NCBI GenBank assembly: GCA_021373135.1
Contig: JAJFTH010000010.1
Span: 124,001 to 188,000 of the forward strand
From: Bacteroidales bacterium
Lineage (GTDB): Bacteria; Bacteroidota; Bacteroidia; Bacteroidales; UBA1402
Direction: 5' to 3'
DNA: 64,000 nt
Below are positions 52,334 through 62,366 of this stretch, piece after piece; positions within the stretch are counted from its first letter, which is position 1, and each line of letters starts with the position of its first letter. The notes beneath the pieces were generated by a model that was given only the letters and a program-made list of their open reading frames with translations, did no database searches and was not told the DNA's origin. A program made the position numbers and the translations under genes.

Positions 52334-52780
52334 ATGTCAATAATCAAAAAAAGCGAAGAATATCCATTATGGCCGAAATTTTTTAATGACTTTTTCGACC
52401 GTGACTGGATGGATTTCTCAAACCGAAATTTTTCAAAAACCAACACCACACTTCCTTCAACAAACATCAAAGAAGGGCAAAATGGTTTTGAGGTAGAGAT
52501 GGCAGCACCAGGTCTGGGAAAAGACGATTTCAGAATTGACTTAGACGAAAATGTATTAACCATCTCATCTGAAAAAAAGGAGGAAAACGAGACGAAAGAA
52601 GATCAACATTTTACGTGCCGAGAGTTTAGCTATCAATCGTTTTCCCGTTCTTTTACATTACCCAAAAACGTTAATAGTGATAAAATCACTGCTAAGTATG
52701 AAAACGGCATTCTGAGAGTTTCTATTCCGAAAAAAGAAGAAGCCATGCCTATGCCGGCTAAACAAATTGAAATTGAATAA
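52334..52780 (+). CDS. Hsp20/alpha-crystallin small heat-shock protein
   Basis: 148 residues. The alpha-crystallin domain (about 35-130) has GFEVEMAAPGLGKDDFRIDLDENVLTISSEK, then FTCREFSYQSFSRSFTLP, and the C-terminal anchoring I-x-I type motif in KQIEIE. It prevents aggregation of unfolded proteins in the cytoplasm. Single gene with its own terminator. Confidence 0.96.
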   Translation: MSIIKKSEEYPLWPKFFNDFFDRDWMDFSNRNFSKTNTTLPSTNIKEGQNGFEVEMAAPGLGKDDFRIDLDENVLTISSEKKEENETKEDQHFTCREFSYQSFSRSFTLPKNVNSDKITAKYENGILRVSIPKKEEAMPMPAKQIEIE

Positions 52781-52809
52781 ATAATACACATGGAAAAAGT
52801 GCAAAAAGT

Positions 52810-52839
52810 AGCCGGAAGCCTATAAACTCCCGGCTTTTT
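52810..52839 (+). terminator. Terminator after hsp20
   Basis: AGCCGG (52810-52815) pairs with CCGGCT (52830-52835) and is followed by TTTTA. Loop of 14 nt; the upper part of the stem is imperfect. Confidence 0.65.
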
Positions 52840-53036
52840 AATTACTTTTTCATCGGAATGAAACGATGTTGACCCCCACTTTTTGTTGTCATATCAATAG
52901 GCCATTGCAACTCATTGTTTATAATTAACCCTTTTTTTTTAAAAAGTATCTGAAAATTTAAGTCGTTAGTATTATTACCATTGAAAAATTGCTAATTTTG
53001 AACGATATTTGAACCCTTAGATATAATAATCGCATT

Positions 53037-54125
53037 ATGAATCAACTTCTTTCCATCACCAATCATTTTAAATTGGTTGGTACAGTAAAAGAAATCACTC
53101 CTTTTGGAGAAGGAATGATTAACTCAACCTATCGTATTAAGCTTAAAGATGCTCAGGAAGAATACGTTTTACAAAAAATCAACCATGATATTTTTCAGGA
53201 TGTAGATCTTTTGCAAAATAACATCAAGCGCATTACTGACCATATTCGCCATAAATTAACGGAAGCTGGCGAAACAGACATTGATCGCAAAACATTGACC
53301 ATTATCCCCACATTGGATGGTAAATTATACTATTTCGATGGCAAGAGCTATTGGCGCATAACCTTGCTGATTTCCAATTCCAAGACTTTTGAGGCTGTAA
53401 CTCCGGAGTATGCTTATTACGCAGGTCAAGCTTTCGGAAACTTTCAGTCCATGTTGGCCGATATTCCCGGAGAGCCGTTGGGTGAAACCATTCCCAACTT
53501 CCACAACATGGAGAATCGACTGGAATCCTTCCGTTTAGCAGTAAAAAATAACGTTGCCGGAAGGTTGGATGAAGTCAAGGACTTGGTTGATGAAGTCGAA
53601 AAAAGAGCCTATGAAATGTGTCAATGCGAACGTTTGTATCGGGAAGGCAAATTGCCGAAACGCATCAACCATTGTGATACAAAAGTGAATAACATGCTTT
53701 TCGATGATTCTGGCAAAGTTTTGTGCGTGATAGATTTGGATACCGCCATGCCGGGTTTTGTCATGTCAGATTACGGAGATTTCATGCGTACAGCCGGTAA
53801 TACGGGTAGAGAAGATGACCAGAATCTGGACAATGTTTCATTCAATATGGATATCTTCAGATCTTATACAAAGGGCTATTTGGAATCTGCAAAAAAATTC
53901 CTTACCCCATTGGAAATCAAGCTATTGCCTTTTGGAGCCAGACTTTTGACCTATATGCAATTGAGCCGTTTCCTGGCTGATTATCTGAATGGTGATACTT
54001 ATTACAAGATAAACGGTCCTTTACATAATCTGCAGCGTTCCAAAGCGCAATTCAAACTATTGCAAAGTATTGAAGCTCATTATAAAGAGATGGAAGCATT
54101 TATCTCCTCTCTGACTGAAAAATAA
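53037..54125 (+). CDS. APH-fold phosphotransferase, N-acetylhexosamine kinase-like
   Basis: 362 residues. Glycine-rich start TPFGEGMINSTYRI and VLQKIN ATP-binding Lys, followed by the Brenner motif INHCDTKVNNMLFDD and the magnesium-binding VIDLDTAMPG, all in kinase order. It resembles NahK-type N-acetylhexosamine 1-kinases and homoserine-kinase-like proteins. The next genes encode GH88 and GH3 enzymes but face the other way. A role in salvage of amino sugars is plausible but not shown. Confidence 0.8.
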   Translation: MNQLLSITNHFKLVGTVKEITPFGEGMINSTYRIKLKDAQEEYVLQKINHDIFQDVDLLQNNIKRITDHIRHKLTEAGETDIDRKTLTIIPTLDGKLYYFDGKSYWRITLLISNSKTFEAVTPEYAYYAGQAFGNFQSMLADIPGEPLGETIPNFHNMENRLESFRLAVKNNVAGRLDEVKDLVDEVEKRAYEMCQCERLYREGKLPKRINHCDTKVNNMLFDDSGKVLCVIDLDTAMPGFVMSDYGDFMRTAGNTGREDDQNLDNVSFNMDIFRSYTKGYLESAKKFLTPLEIKLLPFGARLLTYMQLSRFLADYLNGDTYYKINGPLHNLQRSKAQFKLLQSIEAHYKEMEAFISSLTEK

Positions 54126-54227
54126 ATTTTGCAGGAAAGTCGCCTTTTAAAAACGGAGAATCTCGAATCGATCCAAAAGTATTCGGGCTTCTTCCGATAC
54201 TGGGCTACGGTTTTCATCAAAAAATTA

Positions 54228-54278
54228 AGAGGGCGTCTCTGAGCTATTTGCTCTTGATACGCCCTCTTCCTTTTTTTA
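54228..54278. terminator. Bidirectional terminator between the kinase-like gene and GH88
   Basis: AGAGGGCGT (54228-54236) pairs with ACGCCCTCT (54259-54267), followed by TCCTTTTTTTATTT on the plus strand. The loop is 22 nt. The two flanking genes converge here. Confidence 0.8.
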
Positions 54279-55484
54279 TTTGGCTTCAATGTTTTTCTTT
54301 CGACTTAACGCTTCCAGAAAATAATAATCAGCATAATTGAGCGGTACGTTAATCTCGCTGTTATGAGGTATGCTGCCAACAGAATGCATCAGCAGGAAAT
54401 TGCCATTGGTGCCTAATTTGGCACGATAGGCCGGTGTTCCCAATGAGTATAAAATACGATCCGCATACAATTTGTAAGAAGAAGCATTTGGAATGTCAAA
54501 CGTACTGATTTCGTAGAGCGCAGAAGCTATGCAAGCAGCAGAAGATACATCCCGTGGTTCATCGGGTATTTTGGGAGCGTCCATATCCCAGTAAGGAATC
54601 AAATCTTTGGGCAAACGGGGATGATTTTTCATAAAAGCAAAGGTCTTTAATGCCTGATTCAGATAGACAGGATTTCCGGTTTCCCTGTAACAAACTGCAA
54701 ATCCATAGATTGCCCAGGCTTGTCCCCGTGACCAGACAGATTCATCTGAATATCCCTGAGCCGTCTGACGGTGCCTCACAGAACCGTCAACCATACTATA
54801 ATCCACGACATGATAGCAACTGCCATCCGGACGAAAATGTTCAGCAAGCGTCCTGTTTGCATGACTGACAGCAAATTTGTAATAAGTGGAGTCTCCGGAC
54901 AACCTTGTTGCTTCAAACAGGAGTTCCAGATTCATCATATTGTCAATGATGACCGGACATTGCCATCCCCGTTGTGCTTGCCATCCCTTATCGGCATCCC
55001 AAGATTGAATAATCCCAGGGACTTTTCTAAACCTGGTAGATAAGGATTTGGCTGTCTGAATGATAATATCTTTATATTCTGGATCTTTGGTCAGCTTATA
55101 GCCATTGCCAAAACTGCATCCGATCATAAAGCCTACGTCATGATTCCATGTGATGTTTTTTGCCTCTTCAATGGCTTTTGAATATTTTTTTGCAAGTGGT
55201 AAATAGGTTTTATCTTTGGTCAATTGGTATAGATACCATACAGAGCCGGGGAAAAATCCGCTTCTCCAGTCCGTATAATCGCAATAGAAGACTGTGCCGT
55301 CTTTTTTCAAAGTAGTCGGATTCAAAAGTTTACCACTTTTTTCAATCATTTTAATCTCTTTGTTTATTTGTTTTTTGGAAAAATTGACATTTTCCTTCAT
55401 AAACTTTCCCGAATCCAAAGGCTTGGCAGTACAGGTAGCTGACACTACAATCATCGCCAAACTTAGTAATTTGATTAATCTCAT
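54276..55484 (-). CDS. Glycoside hydrolase family 88 (unsaturated glucuronyl hydrolase)
   Basis: About 402 residues from ATG 55484, giving an N-terminal MRLIKLLSLAMIVVSATCTAK export signal that may carry a lipobox Cys. The catalytic Asp region NHDVGFM and the second Asp in IIDNMMNLELLFEA are present, along with SDESVWSRGQAWAIYGFA, the most conserved GH88 block. These enzymes cleave unsaturated uronic acids from the ends of oligosaccharides released by lyases. The gene is followed by the convergent terminator and preceded by GH3 on the same strand. Confidence 0.92.
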   Translation of the reverse strand: MRLIKLLSLAMIVVSATCTAKPLDSGKFMKENVNFSKKQINKEIKMIEKSGKLLNPTTLKKDGTVFYCDYTDWRSGFFPGSVWYLYQLTKDKTYLPLAKKYSKAIEEAKNITWNHDVGFMIGCSFGNGYKLTKDPEYKDIIIQTAKSLSTRFRKVPGIIQSWDADKGWQAQRGWQCPVIIDNMMNLELLFEATRLSGDSTYYKFAVSHANRTLAEHFRPDGSCYHVVDYSMVDGSVRHRQTAQGYSDESVWSRGQAWAIYGFAVCYRETGNPVYLNQALKTFAFMKNHPRLPKDLIPYWDMDAPKIPDEPRDVSSAACIASALYEISTFDIPNASSYKLYADRILYSLGTPAYRAKLGTNGNFLLMHSVGSIPHNSEINVPLNYADYYFLEALSRKKNIEAK

Positions 55485-55557
55485 TTTAATTGTTTTTGAA
55501 TTTAATAAAGTACTATCCATTATCATGAACAAAAAAACTGTCTTTTCATCATTGTTG

Positions 55558-58353
55558 CTACCTGATCCATTCGGATTTTACGGCCATCACCTTTCCTTTA
55601 CCCTTGGATATCAAAATTCTCAGATCACTGGCATTGGTCAAACTGAATCCGCAATTTGATGTTTTGATAGCATCAGGTATTTTATCTTTGAAAAGGGTGA
55701 GAAATTGACCACCACCTGAAGTCAGTTGAACTTCAAACTCACCTGTGGCATCATCAGACCACATAATCTCGACATGGTCAATCTTGGCATTGTCTTTCAA
55801 TTGAAAAGTCAGGTCATCACCAGCTCTGAATTCCCATGGAAAAACCGTATTATTCATGTTTGCAGTCTTCGCCTTTTCCTTTGCTTTCAAATCAGTTACA
55901 GTCAGAGTGGTCTTCAAGCGGATATCCTCTGAAGAAGCTCCGATCATGATATCAAAATCACCCGGTTCAACCACCCATTCATCATGTAAATCAAGAAGTG
56001 CCAAATCTTTTGACCGGATTTGCATGGTGACGGTCTTTATTTCTCCCGGTTTCAGATTGACACGTTCAAAACCCCTCAAGTCTTTTTCATAGGTAGTCAC
56101 ACTTCCCACTTTATCTCTTATGTATAATTGCACAACTTCATCCCCTTCCCTGGTACCTGTATTTTTAACCTTAAAAGTAACAGTCACAGGTTCTACAGGA
56201 GTGATTTCATTTGATGACAATTTCAAATCTGAATACTCAAAGGTGGTATAGCTTAAGCCATATCCGAAAGGGTAAAGAGCTCCGTTGATACGGGATTGGT
56301 TTCCGTTTGGCCCCGGCTTGATGCCGCCATCAATCTGAGAATTTGGTTTACACGGAAAATTGAATGGTATCTGCCCAACCGTTTTAGGGAAAGTAACCGT
56401 CAGCTTCCCTCCCGGATTATAATCTCCAAACAAGGCTTCAGCTACAGCTTTACCACCCTGGGCACCGGGATACCAGGCTTCAAGAATGGCATTTACATTT
56501 GCATCTGCCCAATTGATGGAGTTGGGACGTCCATTGATCATCACCAGGATGATCGGTTTGCCCGTTGCATAAACCGCACGGAGCAAATCCTCCTGATGTC
56601 CGGGCAATTGCAAACTTGAACGTGATTTATTCTCTCCGCAGGTTCTCTGTCCTCCACCCATGACCATAATAGCGACATCGCTTTCTCTGGCTATTGCAAC
56701 CGCTTTGTCCATCTCTGTCTTTTCTTCGGCTGTCAGGTCGACAGGCATAATTTCCGACAAAGGCCAGGTGGCATCAACCAAATCGCAGCCTTTTTCATAT
56801 TTGACTTCACAGCTGTCACCCAAACGATTTTTTATACCTTCCAGAACAGAGGTAACCTCTGTTGCCAAAGGTCCATAATGAGACAACGCAAAAGCCTTGG
56901 CATCAGCATTCGGGCCAATTACAGCAACTTTCTTCAGACTTTGAGCATTTAAAGGAAGTATTTGATCTTTGTTTTTCAACAAAACCAAACACTCTCTGGA
57001 AGCTTGTAACGCCACTTTTTGATTTTCAGGTCCGTCAACTTCCTTATCAGCAGCTTCAAGATCTGTTTGATAGGGATGGTCAAACAATCCGATCATAAAT
57101 TTCACACGAAGTACATCCCGAACACGATGATTTATAGTCTCCATGCTGATTGCTTTTTCCGCAATCAATTCACGAAGAGGATAAACATAGGATTCAGGAG
57201 ATTTGAAAGTACATCGTACATTTAATCCGGCCTCGACACTTTGACGAACAGCTTCTTTGTAATCCTCTGCCACCCCATGCTTGTTCCAAAGGTATTCAAC
57301 TCCGCCACTGTCCGATACGACATAGCCACGAAAACCCATCTCTACGCGAAGACGTTCCGTCAACCAATACAAGCTTCCTTCGATAGGAACACCGTCATAA
57401 TCATTATAAGAACACATGACGCCTAGAAGGCCAGCACGCTTGATCACCTCTTTCCAGGGATAGACATGGACATTTTCCACTTCTCGTTTGGACATTTGGG
57501 GGTCAACTCTGGACATTCCCTCTCGACCTCCCTTATTATTGCTATAAGCAATAAAATGTTTTGCAGTAGCCGCAACCTGATAATTGGTTTGCATTCCGGT
57601 AGCCATTGCTACACCTAACTCTCCAACCAGATAAGGAGATTCACCATACACTTCCTCATATCTGCCCCAACGCTGGTCTCGTCCAACATCCAGAATGGGT
57701 GCATACACATTTGTATATCCCAACAAACGGCCTTCCCGTCCGGTGATATAACCTACTTTATGAATCAAATCGCGATCCCAGGTATGTCCTAAACCCAGTT
57801 GCGTCGGAAAATTCGTTGCTTTATATGCTTCCACACCTCTGATTCCCTCATTCGTAAAATCGGTTGGAATGCCCAAACGTGTTTCCTCAATAAAGAAACG
57901 CTGAACCTCATTGAGTGCCCAGGCATGTCTGGATGCAGGCCAACAGTTTGGATTATCTGATACCGCGACTCCCCACTGCTTGAAGCCATTCAAGTGTTCA
58001 TCTATCGCAGCCACTCCATCTTTCCAAACTTTATTTTTCCATTCGGAAGTTGGAAGATCGTCAGCAAGGACACGTTTATAGCCGTAAAGAGTGACCATCT
58101 GACAGGTCTTTTCTTCTACTGTCATTTGTGAAAGCAAGTTCTCAATACGTGCATCGATGGGTGCATTCGGATCTTCATAGACGTCTTTGATGCCATTTTT
58201 GTTAAGGTCTATCCAGCCTTTCCGATAAATTGGACTTTTACCAATCTCAAATTTTTTTACGGGATCTCCAGGTTTAGGAAGCATCAAAGCTGCATATACC
58301 ATTTCAGAGGAGAGACATCCAAGAACAAAGAAAAACGCTAGTAGTCGTTTCAT
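55558..58353 (-). CDS. Exported glycoside hydrolase family 3 (beta-glucosidase/xylosidase-like)
   Basis: 931 residues. Signal peptide 1-21 (ending VYA), then the (beta/alpha)8 domain with nucleophile Asp in GYVVSDSGGVEYL (about 335), the alpha/beta sandwich (about 445-660) with the HYGPLATEVTSVLEGI region, a fibronectin type III domain (about 715-790) and an extra C-terminal domain of about 110 residues. It is 74 bp upstream of the GH88 gene in transcription order, likely one operon acting on the same polysaccharide. Confidence 0.93.
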   Translation of the reverse strand: MKRLLAFFFVLGCLSSEMVYAALMLPKPGDPVKKFEIGKSPIYRKGWIDLNKNGIKDVYEDPNAPIDARIENLLSQMTVEEKTCQMVTLYGYKRVLADDLPTSEWKNKVWKDGVAAIDEHLNGFKQWGVAVSDNPNCWPASRHAWALNEVQRFFIEETRLGIPTDFTNEGIRGVEAYKATNFPTQLGLGHTWDRDLIHKVGYITGREGRLLGYTNVYAPILDVGRDQRWGRYEEVYGESPYLVGELGVAMATGMQTNYQVAATAKHFIAYSNNKGGREGMSRVDPQMSKREVENVHVYPWKEVIKRAGLLGVMCSYNDYDGVPIEGSLYWLTERLRVEMGFRGYVVSDSGGVEYLWNKHGVAEDYKEAVRQSVEAGLNVRCTFKSPESYVYPLRELIAEKAISMETINHRVRDVLRVKFMIGLFDHPYQTDLEAADKEVDGPENQKVALQASRECLVLLKNKDQILPLNAQSLKKVAVIGPNADAKAFALSHYGPLATEVTSVLEGIKNRLGDSCEVKYEKGCDLVDATWPLSEIMPVDLTAEEKTEMDKAVAIARESDVAIMVMGGGQRTCGENKSRSSLQLPGHQEDLLRAVYATGKPIILVMINGRPNSINWADANVNAILEAWYPGAQGGKAVAEALFGDYNPGGKLTVTFPKTVGQIPFNFPCKPNSQIDGGIKPGPNGNQSRINGALYPFGYGLSYTTFEYSDLKLSSNEITPVEPVTVTFKVKNTGTREGDEVVQLYIRDKVGSVTTYEKDLRGFERVNLKPGEIKTVTMQIRSKDLALLDLHDEWVVEPGDFDIMIGASSEDIRLKTTLTVTDLKAKEKAKTANMNNTVFPWEFRAGDDLTFQLKDNAKIDHVEIMWSDDATGEFEVQLTSGGGQFLTLFKDKIPDAIKTSNCGFSLTNASDLRILISKGKGKVMAVKSEWIR

Positions 58354-58713
58354 AATAATCTAGTATTTATAGTTTATTTCTTAAATGAAAAGAAGAGTGT
58401 CATTCTGATGCCCCCCTTTTATTAGACTGCAAATTTACAATAAACTTACTTGATTCACATCCATTCGAAGTATTTTCAGCAAAATAACCTTATCTTTGTA
58501 GCGGCATATTGCTGTTTTTTGTAATAGATCCGCTTCATACTATCTGATTATACAGTCTTTCCACATTGGAAAGTATCTATCACTGAAACAAGAGTTTCCG
58601 AAAAGAAATTGGAAGATTGATCTCTTCTTGCATAAAAACACTTTTTTGAAAGGACAGATGCATCCTTTCAAAGGATGTCATTTTGTGATTATTGATGCAT
58701 CGATTTAAAAAGT
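58354..58713. other. 360-bp intergenic region between divergent genes
   Basis: Holds the promoter region of the leftward GH3 gene and a possible plus-strand -7 box TATCTTTG at 58491-58498 that would give the gene at 58714 a leader of about 200 nt. A short GCGG/CCGC hairpin with a long loop begins at 58501. No open frame of interest. Confidence 0.4.
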
Positions 58714-59472
58714 ATGACAGAAAAAATTGTTCTCACGATTACCAAACATCCTCTTTGGGGATATATCCTGCAACCAGTACTTGTAGAGGAAAATGAATAT
58801 GGGAAAATGGCCATTTTGGAATATGCAGATAGCCAATCTTCCAGTTTCCACCTATTGGATGACTTGTCCAAAGAAATAATTCTGCTCTCCGAAAAAATGT
58901 CGGACATCACCCTCATGGAGTGCTTTTCCAAAGAAAAGGAAAGAACCATTGCCGCTTTCCATAAAAAAATAAAACAAGAAACAATTGAAATTTCTATACT
59001 TCCTTATATAGAGGATATCCAAAGCCGGATTCTCACAATATTAAAAAAAACAGAACTTCCCCTCTATTTTAGAGAAAACGTAAAAATCAGAAATTTATAT
59101 GAGACAAATCAGGTTGTTGTGCCGAATGATTACTCAAAAGCCATTTTCAATTTCAAGAAGGAAGATAAAGATTCAGGCATACAGTATTCCATTCATGTAA
59201 TATGGCAGGACGAAGAATTGGACATCTTCTCACAAACATACATTCCTCTTTGCAGCAAACCAGCAGCATTGGTCGTCAACAAAAGATTGCTTCTGTTCAA
59301 TGATATTGACATCAAAAAATTGATTCCGTTCTTTTCAAGAAAAGAAATAGAAATTCCGATTTCATACGAAAACACCTACATCAAGACTTTTATTAAAAAC
59401 TGCATGGAAAATCATGAAGTCATCACAAAAGGCATTGATGTAAGTGAAATCACGCCCCATCAAAAAGCATAA
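58714..59472 (+). CDS. SNF2-helicase N-terminal-like protein without helicase core
   Basis: 252 residues. The layout ITKHPLWGYILQPVLVEE, then LPLYFRENVKIRNLYE, and DIDIKKLIPFFSRKEIEIPISYENTYIKTFI resembles, from memory, the N-terminal region of Bacteroidota SNF2-family helicases, where such a domain precedes the helicase motors. Here the reading frame ends before any Walker motif, and the 108 bp that follow contain no helicase sequence. Either a truncated relic or a free-standing regulator. Family assignment is moderately uncertain. Confidence 0.45.
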   Translation: MTEKIVLTITKHPLWGYILQPVLVEENEYGKMAILEYADSQSSSFHLLDDLSKEIILLSEKMSDITLMECFSKEKERTIAAFHKKIKQETIEISILPYIEDIQSRILTILKKTELPLYFRENVKIRNLYETNQVVVPNDYSKAIFNFKKEDKDSGIQYSIHVIWQDEELDIFSQTYIPLCSKPAALVVNKRLLLFNDIDIKKLIPFFSRKEIEIPISYENTYIKTFIKNCMENHEVITKGIDVSEITPHQKA

Positions 59473-59580
59473 CTATCCCATATACTGACTCAAGCAATAG
59501 GACTGTCCTACAACTTTAAACCTTCATCTAAGGAAGGGGCATTGACTACAAATCTGCGGCACCCCCATTAAAGCTCCGAC

Positions 59581-60702
59581 TTATCTTATTCCCAATCCGA
59601 ACCCAACCGAGGCCGTCGGATACTTCTGAAACGTATACTGCGCGTGCGCTGCAATGATGCCCAAGAACTTCAACCTAAACCCAAGCGTAGCTCCCGGCAT
59701 GACCTGGCTGGAACTGATACTAATCGGGTCCGTCATATTGATGATCTGCATCTTATATTCCCCTCCTCCGGTATCAACAGGATCACCAAGCGTAGGATAA
59801 TTGCCGACCATTGTCAAATCAAAATTCGTCCGAATGAAACCAACCCCAAGATACGGTGTAAAAAGAATTAAATTCTTGGAAATAATGACATTGGCAGTCA
59901 GCGAACTGGCCGACATTTTCATACCTTGAGTGGTATAATCGTCCGACTGAGGATCCGGAACATACCCCAAATCTCCACTGACCAACTTATCAGGTGTCAC
60001 TTGTGCAGAAGTCGGGAAAGCATAACGGATGTCAAACTGGTTATAAGCGACCAAAGCAGAAAGGTTGAATGGCAAATATTTAAAGAACGGCATAAACTCC
60101 TTGAAATTATTCTTCAAGCCAACCCCCCAAAGAGAAGTCTCAACACCACTATTTTTAATGGTCGGTACAAAACGAACCATCAGGTCATTGTTCAAAGGCA
60201 AGCCCAAAGTAAGCTGAAGACTGGCAGTAGGCACATATCGAGTAAGACCGGAAGGTGTCGTAAACGAAGTGATGACACCGTTTCCGTTGTCATAGAGTGG
60301 ATTTTCACCGCCACCTTTCAGGTTGCGAGGCTGCATCAGACGCAACTCAACGCCATCTGCATTTCCTCCGAAAGTCGGTGCCTGAGTGACATTTGGATCA
60401 ACCGTTTTTAAGTTTGTGAGTCCAGTCAGACTAAACATCTGGTCGGCAACAGGTATCTGAGTGCCACTTATCCCGATCCTTAAATCAAAGCCCAATAACT
60501 TATGGGTATCGGCCGTATTATACCAATTCGACCCCATCCCAGCCGCAAAAGCATTACCGGCAGGTGCCAAATATCCTTCTGCAACCTTATTCAGGTCAGC
60601 CATCCCCGATTTAAAAAGGTTTGGAATATCATCCTGAGCTTTTAAGGAATAACCCAAGCTGCCAAACAATAATAAGATTGATGATAAAAGTGCTTTTCTC
60701 AT
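59581..60702 (-). CDS. DUF6588 family outer-membrane protein
   Basis: 373 residues with a signal peptide (about 1-22, ending LKAQ). It has amphipathic strands, Gly/Asn-rich loops and the segment LAPAGNAFAAGMGSNWYNTADTHKLLGFDLRIG, then PFFKYLPFNLSALVAYNQFDIRYAFP. It ends in ASVGFGLGIR. The pattern matches the DUF6588 family common in Bacteroidota and suggests an outer-membrane barrel. Function unknown. Confidence 0.8.
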   Translation of the reverse strand: MRKALLSSILLLFGSLGYSLKAQDDIPNLFKSGMADLNKVAEGYLAPAGNAFAAGMGSNWYNTADTHKLLGFDLRIGISGTQIPVADQMFSLTGLTNLKTVDPNVTQAPTFGGNADGVELRLMQPRNLKGGGENPLYDNGNGVITSFTTPSGLTRYVPTASLQLTLGLPLNNDLMVRFVPTIKNSGVETSLWGVGLKNNFKEFMPFFKYLPFNLSALVAYNQFDIRYAFPTSAQVTPDKLVSGDLGYVPDPQSDDYTTQGMKMSASSLTANVIISKNLILFTPYLGVGFIRTNFDLTMVGNYPTLGDPVDTGGGEYKMQIINMTDPISISSSQVMPGATLGFRLKFLGIIAAHAQYTFQKYPTASVGFGLGIR

Positions 60703-60887
60703 AGGTTTATATTTATTTGTGAATAAATTTAGGATATTCGATCTTTACCTGCGACAAAAATACCTTAAAAATAATTATTTAAACAAATTGAATGAACAAA
60801 TAATGAAGCATCATTAGAAACTAAAAACAGTCAAAAGCAAAAAATGTGTATATTCGCAGAAAATTACACAAACAGTTTCGCGTTGTC

Positions 60888-61568
60888 ATGTTCAGAAAAA
60901 TTGGACGCCTCATCAAATGGTTGGCCATATTCTTTTTTGCCTCAACCGTATTGGCAGTCATCGTCTTTCGATTTATGCCTGTCTATTTTACGCCACTCAT
61001 GGTCATACGCACTGTGCAACAAATGAGTGAAGGTGAAAAGCCCACTTTACACCATCATTGGGTTTCCAGCAAACATATCTCCAAAAACCTTAAAAAAGCT
61101 GTCATTGCTTCAGAAGACCAACGTTTTTACGATCACTGGGGTTTTGATGTCGGACAAATCAAGAAAGCAGTAAAAGAAAACAATAGACGCAGGAAACCAC
61201 GCGGAGCCAGCACCATCAGCCAGCAAACGGCCAAAAACGTTTTCCTTTGGCCCAAGTCGTCTTGGGTACGCAAAGGACTCGAATTCTATTTCACCGTCCT
61301 TGTTGAAGTCTTTTGGAGCAAAGACCGTATTCTGGAAGTCTATCTCAACTCCATCGAAACAGGAGATGGCATATACGGGGCAGAGGCCGTGGCAAAAGAC
61401 CATTTTCACTCTACTGCCGAAAATCTGACCAAGAGGCAATCAGCCGTAATTGCTGCCACTTTGCCAAATCCAATCCGCTTCAATTCAAAACATCCATCCC
61501 CATACATTCGTCGTAGACAAGCGCAAATACAGAGGCAGATGCGCTATATCCATTTGCCGGAAGAATAA
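60888..61568 (+). CDS. mtgA: Monofunctional peptidoglycan transglycosylase
   Basis: 226 residues from ATG 60888. One N-terminal transmembrane segment (about 9-30) is followed by a GT51 domain. Catalytic Glu in [14 protein letters not shown], then [21 protein letters not shown] and [21 protein letters not shown] are the classic GT51 blocks. It polymerises lipid II into glycan strands without transpeptidase activity. The ATG at 60888 is preferred over a start 14 codons upstream because the membrane segment follows directly. Confidence 0.95.
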   Translation: MFRKIGRLIKWLAIFFFASTVLAVIVFRFMPVYFTPLMVIRTVQQMSEGEKPTLHHHWVSSKHISKNLKKAVIASEDQRFYDHWGFDVGQIKKAVKENNRRRKPRGASTISQQTAKNVFLWPKSSWVRKGLEFYFTVLVEVFWSKDRILEVYLNSIETGDGIYGAEAVAKDHFHSTAENLTKRQSAVIAATLPNPIRFNSKHPSPYIRRRQAQIQRQMRYIHLPEE

Positions 61569-61617
61569 AATATTTTCCCAGCCAATTTTAAACGGAATAG
61601 GACGTTTGCCTCCTTTA

Positions 61618-62280
61618 TCAATAACCTTGTAAGATTTCCTTCAATTCTTTTGATTCAAAAACAACCTTTTCAGGAGGGTATTTGGTCAGTTTGATCATCG
61701 CCTTGGCCACATCAATGGCATACACACCCCGATATTTACGGAGTGGGCCGATAAGAAGCCATCCGAACAACAATATAAAGAACATGCCCATACTTTCACC
61801 CCAGCGAAGTTCCTTTCGCTTTCCAATCAATAAAGAAGGCCGAATGAATTTTAAGTTTCCTGAGTATATTTTTCGAACAGATTCTTCCATCTTACCTTTT
61901 GTTCTAAGATAAAAATTGGAAGAGGCGGCATTTGCTCCCAATGAGGATATGACCACTAAGTTTGGTATGGAATGTTCCTTGGCCATTTGCGCAATGGACG
62001 TTGGTATCTCGAAATCAACCTGAACGAAAGCCTCCTGAGAACCAGCTTTTTTGATAGTGGTACCTATGCAACAAAAGTAATCGGTTGCATTTAATTCTCC
62101 TTGGAGATGAAGCAGATGACGAAAATCTATCAGGATCAGCTGTTCCAGTTTTGGATCTGAAATTGGTATATAATCACGCAAAACGACAGTTACTTTCTCA
62201 TAGTTCTCGTCGGCAATCAATTCATGAATGAGAGCCATTCCTACAAGCCCGGATCCACCAAATACCACAGCTGTCTTCAT
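61618..62280 (-). CDS. Atypical SDR, NAD(P)H-binding TIP30/YbjT-like protein
   Basis: 220 residues. Rossmann motif AVVFGGSGLVGMALIHEL at the N-terminus, then DYFCCIGTTIKKAGSQEAF and LVVISSLGANAASSNFYLRTKGKMEE, in which the Y-x-x-x-K pair is present. It ends with a membrane-proximal helix (GMFFILLFGWLLIG). Family members bind NAD(P)H and act in oxidoreductive repair or regulation; substrate unknown. It is convergent with mtgA. Confidence 0.85.
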   Translation of the reverse strand: MKTAVVFGGSGLVGMALIHELIADENYEKVTVVLRDYIPISDPKLEQLILIDFRHLLHLQGELNATDYFCCIGTTIKKAGSQEAFVQVDFEIPTSIAQMAKEHSIPNLVVISSLGANAASSNFYLRTKGKMEESVRKIYSGNLKFIRPSLLIGKRKELRWGESMGMFFILLFGWLLIGPLRKYRGVYAIDVAKAMIKLTKYPPEKVVFESKELKEILQGY

Positions 62281-62315
62281 GCTTTCTGATCTATTGGTTT
62301 ATGACCAAAGATAAT

Positions 62316-62354
62316 AAAAAATACCCATGAATTTCTGTTCCATGGGTATTTTTT
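62316..62354 (-). terminator. Strong terminator after the tyrosine phenol-lyase-like gene
   Basis: AAAAAATACCCATG (62316-62329) and CATGGGTATTTTTT (62341-62354) form a 14-bp stem with an 11-nt loop. The A/T tails give termination in both directions; it lies 12 bp from the stop of the leftward gene. Confidence 0.9.
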
Positions 62355-62366
62355 AAAAAGATAAAC

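Noticed and set aside
58354..58713. Small RNA gene in the GH3 upstream region
   Set aside because: Only a weak -7 box and a short stem with a long loop; not enough structure.
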